DNA from: Melanopsichium pennsylvanicum
Taxonomy: Eukaryota; Basidiomycota; Ustilaginomycetes; Ustilaginales
Direction of reading: 5' to 3'
DNA: 64,000 nucleotides
NCBI GenBank assembly: GCA_900208305.1
Contig: OAPG01000002.1
Coordinates: forward strand, 1,116,001 to 1,180,000
The notes below the pieces were generated by a model. The model saw nothing but the letters and a program-made list of their open reading frames with translations, did no database searches and had not been told where the DNA came from. This document shows, piece after piece, positions 56,652 to 64,000 of the stretch. A program made the translations under genes and the position numbers. The number at the start of each line of letters is the position of its first letter. Positions within the stretch are counted from its first letter, which is position 1.

Positions 56652-57821
56652 CTATTCTGAGCGTGGAGGCATCCTTCCTTTTCCTTGTGCTTTCACCTTT
56701 TCTCTATCGTTCTGCCACCCGAATCGCAACCATCTACTGTGCATAAAAACGCCTTGAATCGAGAGTGTGCAAATGGCACTTGCTGCTTTTTCGTGACTTG
56801 CGAGCGTGACAAAGCCATAGCCTCTTCCGTGAGGGATACGCGCTTCGAGAGGATGACCGTGATTGAACGGAGCAAATATGCGCACCAAATCGCTTTCGGA
56901 AGTAAGAGGGGAAATGTTGCCCACGTAGACGCTGGTTTGGGTTGGCGGTGCGGCGGAAACGATTTCGTCATAGTTGAATTTGCGAGAGAGATTGTTGGCG
57001 ATGGTGCGAGTGTGGTCAACGGCAGTGTGACGGCGAGGTAAACGCGGCACGGTAGGTAGAGCAAAGGCGGCCATTTCTAAAAGCTGGGTTTTGGCATCGA
57101 AATAGGAGTTGCTACTGTGTTGGGATGGTGGCTTGAGGGAGTTTGACAAATTCGTTGAAGTTGTGGTAGTCGCTTGATTCTGGTTCTTCTGGTTTGCCCA
57201 ATTGACACGAACCTGGCGACCGCCGAGCCATTGACCATGCATTGTGATGATGCAGCGCTCTGCGTCTTGCTTTTGACGAAGGCTAATAAAGCCAAATCCG
57301 CGTGACTTGCCCGTTTCTGCGTCGTACATGACCCTGACATCTGCTAAAGAAGAAAATCTGGAGAAGAAAGACTGGAGCATACTATCATCTACTTCTGGCG
57401 CCAAGTCCCCGACAAACAGATGCGAGTTACTAGCATTGCCTTGTGTCGCCAAGGGGCGCTCTGTGTCTTCTTCTGCCACAGCGTCGGGATGCATGCTGTG
57501 CTTTGCCCAGCTCACTTTGATGGGTGTGCCAAACCATAACCAGCCGTCCATGGTCCGGATAGCGCGCTCTGCCGACGCTACATCAACATACTCTACAAAG
57601 CCATACACCAGAGCGCCAGCGGAGCGGCTTGTGACCACTTTGACAGATTGAATTTGACCCAGGGAGCTAAACATTTCGCGAATGTTGCGCTCTGTTGTAC
57701 TGACTGGAAGATTGGCGATGTGGACGAGCGGACGGACAGTAGTAGACATGTCGACGCGCCGAGATGACGATCCAGAGGGTGGGCCCAGGCCCGTATAGGC
57801 GCCAAATGGCGCCATCGTCAT
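56652..57821 (-). CDS. PUB1: Three-RRM RNA-binding protein, PUB1/TIA1-like
   Basis: 389 residues from the ATG 57819-57821. RRM1 starts near residue 31 (LVHIANLPVSTTERNI), RRM2 near 133 (SHLFVGDLAPEVDDSML...GKSRGFGFISL) and RRM3 near 292 (TSVYVGNISPLTSESDLVRI...GRGYGFVTL). This is the 3-RRM layout of TIA1/Pub1 proteins, which bind U-rich 3' UTRs and stress-granule mRNAs. RNP1 and RNP2 of RRM2 and RRM3 are intact; RRM1 is more divergent (ALVYGFVEY). An Asn/Ser/Thr-rich linker separates RRM2 and RRM3. Just 12 nt upstream of the ATG, on the minus strand, is a plausible 3' splice site (TTTACAG, after a TGAC branch-like site), so a 5' UTR intron is likely. Confidence 0.8.
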   Translation of the reverse strand: MTMAPFGAYTGLGPPSGSSSRRVDMSTTVRPLVHIANLPVSTTERNIREMFSSLGQIQSVKVVTSRSAGALVYGFVEYVDVASAERAIRTMDGWLWFGTPIKVSWAKHSMHPDAVAEEDTERPLATQGNASNSHLFVGDLAPEVDDSMLQSFFSRFSSLADVRVMYDAETGKSRGFGFISLRQKQDAERCIITMHGQWLGGRQVRVNWANQKNQNQATTTTSTNLSNSLKPPSQHSSNSYFDAKTQLLEMAAFALPTVPRLPRRHTAVDHTRTIANNLSRKFNYDEIVSAAPPTQTSVYVGNISPLTSESDLVRIFAPFNHGHPLEARIPHGRGYGFVTLASHEKAASAICTLSIQGVFMHSRWLRFGWQNDREKVKAQGKGRMPPRSE

Positions 57822-60800
57822 TGTCGCTCTCTACTGTAAAGACGAGTCACTGACTATGCTGAGAGCAAAAGCTCTTCGGAGTGTCGGCAAGTTTGTTGGG
57901 TTCGGCAAGGTGAAGATTTAGGGATACTACAAAGAGGGAAACCGCGAGCATCCCGTGACAGTGGTTGATGAGACTGGTCAGCGAGTGTTGTGGTGCGGAC
58001 TCAACAGGGGCGATACATAGATTTGTGCCCATTGAGGAGGCGCTAGTCCAAGCGAGGCAAGATGTCGCTACAATGAAGAATGAGGAGGTGCAGTATTTTC
58101 GACTGCTTTCTTTTATGATGAAGTTGCGCAGCCGAAGGCGACAGCTGATACAAAATGATTGTGGTTGCTGCTTCTCTCAATGCGTGGTGGTCTGAAAGGG
58201 TTCGACGACGCTGAAGGCAGAATTGCACTCACCTTGTCCATATCTTTGAGCAAGTGACAAGCCTGAGCGTTGTACAAGACACTTTTTGAAGGTGCAGTAT
58301 AGGTGGAAAAGAACAAGGCGGAATGGCAAGAGCGGCCTAAATAGCCTCTTAGTTTGAGCAGATGGGGATATTGTGAAGGACAGACGGTTGTTGATGGATA
58401 TCGAATGATGAATCAGGGTTCAACGCTGGGATAGGCAATGTTGGTGAAGACGACGGCGATCACTGCCAAATGTTTGGTTGGTAGAGCAAAGAGCTGCAGT
58501 ATGAGAAATGTGCAGCTCAATGTGGTGAAACGGGTCGCTCAGGCGCTCTTCCAATTAGGAAAGAGGACAAAAGAACGAGGCGTTGAGTCAGGATGTCGGA
58601 TCCACCTACGCCGATACATGGACGAGGTAGAGTAAGATGTATGTGTGACCAATTTGAACGGCATGAAGGGGATAATTAGAGTATCTTGGCCAGATAGCCT
58701 GGATCAGTTTTGGGTTTGATTCGGTCCAAGCCGAGGCTGCAACTTTGGAGTGACACGAACGGGCGGAATTGCGGTAGGAGAGGCGAGGGGAACAGGCGGA
58801 GAAGCATGAAGCGAAAGGTGCTCAAGCGAGGATAAAAGTAGTCATCATACAGAACGGAAAGGTGGGCAGCATTAAATTTTGACTTGATCAGGGTGTGAGT
58901 GGCCGAGAAAGGTGCAGGGGAGGAAGAATCGACATGTGTGCGCAGTTCCGCAATAAGAAAGATGGACGAGGTTTCAGGAGCGAGAAGATGACCAAGATCG
59001 GCGGGGACGGCAACACTTTTACGCTGCTCGGAGGCCGGCATCTCGTGCGCTTTGACGAACTAGCTCGCATACAAAGGAAGAGCGCGCAGCTGAACTATCA
59101 GTGCACGATCTGAGGAGGCTAAACACAGAAGTCGATGTCGAGCAGCCCGAGCTCTCATCTGGAAAGGGAAAAAGAGTGAGGCGGTCAGTAGAGCGCTTGG
59201 AGCGCACATAAAGTAGGGTACGGCTAGCGAGCCAATTCGGTTCCTGAAGGGGAAAGGCCATGCATACGTCACAAGCGTGGCGAGGTCAAAGGGATGGGGA
59301 CGGCTTGATGTATATTGACGACAAGGAGCAGCACAGCTCGGTAGGAAGAATGTTCTAATTTACAAACAATCAAGCGTAGCTACAGAGACCCAGTTGGTCT
59401 GCCTCGACAGTATCAATATCGGACAAACAATGTGCGGAAAGTCTCAAGTTGGTTTGACGCTGTCTCTTCTCGTGATGTGCTCAAGAAGAGTGTGATGAGC
59501 TCCAAAACATTCAGACGGTTTTTTAAAAAAGAGAAAGGAAAAAATTGGGGTGTGGGCTGTTGCACCACCGAGCTCTAAAATCTTTTTTGGCTTCAACGGA
59601 CATTCAAATGCCGGTCTATGCTTGACTCACTGGGCACCAGAAACAACGCTCTAAATCTGAATTTAACGTTTTAACCTTCTCGCCTAACTCGTAGGCAAGT
59701 TTTTGGCTCTTCGGTTGTGTAAGAAAGCGAAAATAGAAATTGGGAAAAGCGAGAGTGAGAGTAAGAGTGAGAGTGAGGATTGAGAAGGTGACTGGAGTAA
59801 GATCTTCCTTCTCAGAATCTTTTCGTTTTGCTGGCAAAGTGCTGGAAATACAACTTCTACACACAAAGAAAGGCGGTCTTTGGTCGTGTACCATTACAAA
59901 AGAGGGTTTGTGGGCTCATCAAGCCTCTGATAAACATCATGGTGGGGTGGACAGCTACACTCGGTGAAAGGCGGACTCACCTTGTTGTCTCGCATCGCTC
60001 AAAGGTATATTACACTGGATCGCTTCCGAGTTAAGAAGTGGTTGGTAGTTTGGAAAATGGTCAGTCCATCTCGTTCCGTATTCTTTTGCGCACTGTGCAT
60101 AATGGTTGACAGTGTAAGCGAGGCAGCTCGCTCTGCCGTCAACCTCGGTTGCATCGATTTTTTCGTGAGCAACTTTTGGCAAACTTTTTTTTTTTTTTGA
60201 GTCACAGTCACAGTCACGTTGAAGGGCACACATTCTTGCCCCAAATCTTACTCTCACTCATTAATTAAGCTTGGATGCGGCTGTACCCTAAGAACCGCGT
60301 GGAAATCTCGCATTCATACCGACTCGTGTTTCGAGATTACTCTGCTCCCACTTGCGTCATCTTATTGCTCAATTGACTGTAAATTTACTCTACCTACTCC
60401 GGACCGTGCTTGCTTCACGTTGGAACAGGTTTGGACCCCATACTAACCGTATCCCCGCACAAAATTCGTGCCTATATATACAACCAGGTGCCCGAACCGC
60501 ATCCCATGTCAAAGTTGCGTGTTATCAGGTCGATTTGCCAGCCTTCATGCTCTCGCATAGGAGCAATATGCTACCCTGATCGGCCAACTTGAATAGTACA
60601 ATCCATGCAATCTCTTAATCCGTGATCAAAAAAGAAAAGTTGCGATTTGATGATGCGTTTTTCTAGAGTGACAAGCCTGCGATCCTCAAGGCCTCCTCTG
60701 TGAGTGACCATCTCTAACGCACAACTATCCAGCAAGCCTTTTGAAGAAGTGGCGAGATTCCGAATGAGATTTTGCGGCTTTGAAATGAAACGTAAGAATG

Positions 60801-61049
60801 CGGTGAGATTACTCATCTGAGCAGCCTCGATACGACTGCTGGCTCAAACAACCCAACCCATTGTTATGCAGTTTCAAATTTTGTCAACTGTGCGGCCACC
60901 TTGAGCAAGCTGATCGGCAAAGCGTCCATCACAAGCATGTCCACAGAAGGCGTCCTACTCTGGACGAAACGTTTGAACTCATTAATAGCAACGAAAACAA
61001 TACAAGTTATGCTCCCGCACCCGGACCAGCATTTGAGCAAAGCATGCGC
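57822..61049. other. Long stretch without a convincing gene (5' side of PUB1-like, 3' side of STH1-like)
   Basis: About 3.2 kb. Holds short broken frames, a GAGAGT-type repeat at about 59745-59780 and a T11 run near 60187. On the minus strand at about 59160-59220 a good intron 3' end is visible (TACTGAC then a pyrimidine run and CAG before ATGAGAGC). No open frame downstream of it matches a family I know. Confidence 0.4.
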
Positions 61050-64000
61050 CTACTCTTCGTCCTCGGAATCAATCGCCTTTCCTTTCTGCGCGGCGGGCTT
61101 CCTCTTTCCAAGCTTGATCTTGATCCCTCTCGGCGCAGGCGCTGCCGGCTTCTCATCCTCATCCTCATCCTCCCCTTCCTCTTCTACCTCCTCACCCACA
61201 CCCTGCATATTATCTCCGCCAATGCTTGTGTCACCATCACCACCACCTGCCACCTCACCCTCATTCTCACTCCCTGGCAACCCACTAAATCTACACAACA
61301 TATCATAAGTGGTGTCAAAAGCTTTTTGCAGCTCCACCGCGTCGTTATACACCCAACTACCCTCCTGGTTGTACGTCTTCGCGTTCCTCACCATGAGATG
61401 GAATTCGTCACGACACGTGTCGACGCGACGGAACGTCCGGTTGTCGATCCTGCGCTTGATCTGACGCATGGCAATGGGTTTCTCGATAATCACGTGGTAA
61501 TCGGGGTAGTCGGTTTTCTTAGGAACATCCAGGAACAAAAGGCAGCGCTTGCGACCAGATTCGGGCTCGAGACAGGTCTCGACGGCTCTGTAGCATTGGT
61601 TGAGAGCGTACTTGATGCGGTCTCGAACATCGTCTTCACCTCCGGTCTTGCGACGTTTGGGTTGCGCAATACGCGAAGCCGAAGGCGACTCCTCGTAGTC
61701 GGGAGAGCCGTCCATGGAAACGTTGCCGAAACGTTTGCGCTTTCGCGCAGAAGGCCCCGGTGATGGTTCCGGAGTTTCCGAGACTCCGCCGCGACCTCGA
61801 CCAACCTTTTTGCGCCTCCCGCTTTCAGGATCAGGAGTGCCTTCGGTTGAGTCTATAGGTTGCATCATAGCCTTGGCTCGTCGCTTCTCGATACGCTCAC
61901 GCTTGCGCTCGACAATGTCGTTCAGGTCCACGTCATCGTCCTCGAGAGCTCGCAAGAATTGATCCTCGGTAAGGCCATCGTCGTAGTGGACCACGTTCCT
62001 CTTTCGCGTAGCGGGTTCCTCTTCCACAACCTCGGCCAACACGTTGTCTGCGTCAAAGTCTTGCTGGTAAACAGCGGGCAGCTCGGTCTCCTGCATGAGT
62101 CGCTCGGGTAGCTTGCCCTTGTAACCCAATGACTTCCAGAAATCGGCATCGGCCTGGTTGCGCTCCTTGTCGATCTGCTGGAAGATGGGCACCTCGTGCT
62201 CACCACGTGCAAGCAGCTGGTTGAGCTCGTCGTCATTGAACTCTCCGTCGTCTTCATCCTCGTCGTCGTTGTCGGCTTCCAACATGGCTCGAAGCAGCAG
62301 TTCTCGCTCATCGGCTGTAGCTTGATTGTCGAACTTACCAGCCTGAATGACCTTGCCTTCGATTTCGAGCTTGTCCTGAGCTCGTGCCAAGATGGTTTCT
62401 TCGACCGACTTCTCGGTGACAAGACGAAGGATACGCACCTCCATCTTTTGACCAATACGATGCGCACGATCCTGAGCCTGCAGATCCTGGTGGGGATTCC
62501 AATCCGAGTCGTAGATGATAACGGTGTCGGCGGACTGCAAGTTGAGACCAAGACCACCAGCACGGGTAGATAGGATGAAGATAAAGTAATCGGACCCGGG
62601 CGTGTTGAAGAGCTTCAGCAGCTGCGATCGGTCGTCGGGCTTGGTCGAGCCGTCGAGACGCAGGTACTTGAAGCCTCGGTATCGCAAGAAATCCTCCATG
62701 ATGTCCATGATAGCTGTCATCTGGAAGAAGATCAGCACACGATGCTTGGTAGCAAACAGTTTGGGCAGCAAGCGGTCGAGCAATTCGAACTTTCCAGCTG
62801 ACCTGTACAAGTCCGGACCGTTCTCCTTTGTAGGATTGATGGCCAACTCGACCTGCTCGAAGACATAGGGGTGATTGCAAATCTTTCGCAACTGCATGAT
62901 AGCATTCTGCAGGCCTCGGATACCCTGTGGCTTGGCTTTCTTGCCAGCCTGGGTGTTGTCTTCGCCAGACAAGATCATCTTGTGCTTCTTCATCTGCTGG
63001 TACAACTTGAGCTGAAGTGCGCTCATCTTGCATTTGATGACCTTCTCCACCTTGTCCGGCAGCTCGGACGCTACGTCCTTCTTGAGACGACGCAGCAAGA
63101 AAGGTCGCAACACCTTGTGAAGACGCTTGATAATCAGCAGCGCTTCTTCTTCGTTGAGCATCATACCACCTTCGTTTCCAGTGTTGGTGAAAGGTGTGTT
63201 GAACCACTCGTCGAAACTCTTGACCGAGTTGAAGATCCTTGGCAAGACGAAGTTGAGCAGAGCCCACAGCTCTGGCAAGTTGTTTTGCAACGGCGTACCG
63301 GTGAGGAGGAGACGGTAGCGACTCGTGTAGAATTGTGTGAGGGTGATCGTCAACTTCGATTGCGTATTCTTCATACGATGACCCTCGTCGATGATCATGT
63401 GGACCCACTTGATCTTGCCAAGCAAGTGCTTGTCCTTGATGATGTACTCGTACGTGGTGAGCAGGACCTGGAAGTTCATAGAACGCAAGCGCCCGGTCAG
63501 CTGCTTTCGAACGTTGGGCGTGCCCTTGTAGACGAGCGTCGAGACTGTTGGCGCCCACTTGTTAAACTCGTTGACCCAGTTGGTAAGCGTAGACAGAGGC
63601 ACAATGACCAGGAAGGGACCGTTTTGCTTCTTGAACTCCATGAGGTACGTGATGAGCGAAATGGTCTGGATGGTCTTGCCGAGACCCATCTCATCAGCCA
63701 AGATACCGTTTAACCTGTTGTTGTAGAGCGAGATCATCCATTGGAGACCCTTTATCTGGTATTCCTTCAGTGTACCTCCCGACAGAATAGCGGGCTGCTG
63801 CGCGATGCGCTCCGTGATGCGGTGAGCCACCGAGTAGTAGTCGACCTTGCCGCGGTCTTCACTTGGGTCGTCCTGGCGGGTGGCTCCGAACATGGTCTCG
63901 TCGACAGCGACTCCGACCTCCTGATTCGAGGTGTCTTCGACAATACGCTCGGCTGCGATGGCCTCGGCGTGGACATCGTCGTTCTGCTGAGCCTGGACGG
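61050..64000 (-). CDS. STH1: SNF2-family chromatin remodeler, Sth1/Snf2 (BRG1) type with C-terminal bromodomain; 5' truncated by window
   Basis: The frame is open from the right edge, so only the C-terminal part (about 980 residues) is seen. It starts in the region upstream of VDYYSVAHRITER, the helix just before the ATPase domain in this subfamily. ATPase motifs: DEMGLGKT (Walker A), DEGH (IIDEGHRMKN), TGTPLQNNLPELWALL, helicase C-terminal LSTRAGGLGLNLQSAD and DRAHRIGQKMEVRILRL. A charged SnAC-like region follows, with QADADFWKSLGYKGKLP. The C-terminal bromodomain contains FRRVDTCRDEFHLMVRNAKTYNQEGSWVYNDA, with the acetyl-lysine Asn in AKTYNQ. A basic, acidic-flanked tail ends the protein. 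This is the ATPase of RSC or SWI/SNF; the choice between Sth1 and Snf2 is inference. Confidence 0.9.
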   Translation of the reverse strand, partial: VQAQQNDDVHAEAIAAERIVEDTSNQEVGVAVDETMFGATRQDDPSEDRGKVDYYSVAHRITERIAQQPAILSGGTLKEYQIKGLQWMISLYNNRLNGILADEMGLGKTIQTISLITYLMEFKKQNGPFLVIVPLSTLTNWVNEFNKWAPTVSTLVYKGTPNVRKQLTGRLRSMNFQVLLTTYEYIIKDKHLLGKIKWVHMIIDEGHRMKNTQSKLTITLTQFYTSRYRLLLTGTPLQNNLPELWALLNFVLPRIFNSVKSFDEWFNTPFTNTGNEGGMMLNEEEALLIIKRLHKVLRPFLLRRLKKDVASELPDKVEKVIKCKMSALQLKLYQQMKKHKMILSGEDNTQAGKKAKPQGIRGLQNAIMQLRKICNHPYVFEQVELAINPTKENGPDLYRSAGKFELLDRLLPKLFATKHRVLIFFQMTAIMDIMEDFLRYRGFKYLRLDGSTKPDDRSQLLKLFNTPGSDYFIFILSTRAGGLGLNLQSADTVIIYDSDWNPHQDLQAQDRAHRIGQKMEVRILRLVTEKSVEETILARAQDKLEIEGKVIQAGKFDNQATADERELLLRAMLEADNDDEDEDDGEFNDDELNQLLARGEHEVPIFQQIDKERNQADADFWKSLGYKGKLPERLMQETELPAVYQQDFDADNVLAEVVEEEPATRKRNVVHYDDGLTEDQFLRALEDDDVDLNDIVERKRERIEKRRAKAMMQPIDSTEGTPDPESGRRKKVGRGRGGVSETPEPSPGPSARKRKRFGNVSMDGSPDYEESPSASRIAQPKRRKTGGEDDVRDRIKYALNQCYRAVETCLEPESGRKRCLLFLDVPKKTDYPDYHVIIEKPIAMRQIKRRIDNRTFRRVDTCRDEFHLMVRNAKTYNQEGSWVYNDAVELQKAFDTTYDMLCRFSGLPGSENEGEVAGGGDGDTSIGGDNMQGVGEEVEEEGEDEDEDEKPAAPAPRGIKIKLGKRKPAAQKGKAIDSEDEE

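Noticed and set aside
58676..59041. 121-codon minus-strand frame starting MPASEQRKSV
   Set aside because: It lies near an intron-like acceptor but no frame join gave a recognisable protein; kept only as a hint in the findings.
60861..61763. 300-codon plus-strand frame at the STH1 3' end
   Set aside because: Mostly antisense to the bromodomain coding region; no recognisable domain.

Overview
This window is nuclear DNA of a basidiomycete fungus. The compact, mostly intron-poor genes, the gene repertoire (ATG2, GBF1/Gea-type ARF-GEF, KTI12, PRP5, TRF4, DOCK, CK2, Sth1/Snf2) and the sequence style fit a smut (Ustilaginales-like). That placement is inference from reading, not from a search. No bacterial features (operons, Shine-Dalgarno sites, CRISPR) are present.

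Layout. 1-31.8 kb is an ordinary gene-dense arm: the 3' part of ATG2, a GH5 exo-beta-1,3-glucanase, a Rossmann-fold protein, an RS-rich protein divergent from the splicing factor AAR2, a GBF1/Gea ARF-GEF, SDH1 divergent from KTI12, PRP5, a TRF4-type poly(A) polymerase, a Dos2/BSD1-like acidic protein and mitochondrial PheRS. Several genes serve RNA metabolism (AAR2, PRP5, TRF4, PUB1-like, KTI12), but nothing suggests co-regulation beyond two divergent promoters.

31.9-33.3 kb is a small repeat island: a 5'-truncated LINE on the minus strand with a poly(A) tail and a 16-bp target-site duplication, itself interrupted by an LTR. 34.2-41.1 kb is a 2290-residue DOCK-family Rac GEF. 41.9-50.3 kb is a second, larger island: an LTR, a facing LTR, and, inserted into that facing LTR, a complete 7,566-bp Ty3/gypsy chromovirus with 431-bp LTRs and a perfect 5-bp duplication.

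The chromovirus is the highlight. Gag and Pol are intact and joined by a textbook -1 frameshift signal. The primer-binding site is complementary to the LTR itself (Tf1/sushi-like self-priming). Between pol and the 3' LTR, on the opposite strand, lies what reads as a four-exon gene with three consensus spliceosomal introns, all in phase 1. It would encode a 368-residue protein with a six-cysteine cluster spaced like a fungal Zn2Cys6 domain. Because the introns are antisense to the genomic RNA, they would survive retrotransposition.

50.9-64 kb returns to host genes: an intron-containing tRNA-Lys(CUU), CK2 alpha, a fungal multi-spanning membrane protein, a three-RRM PUB1/TIA1-like protein, a 3.2-kb stretch without a convincing gene, and the C-terminal part of an Sth1/Snf2 remodeler running off the right edge.
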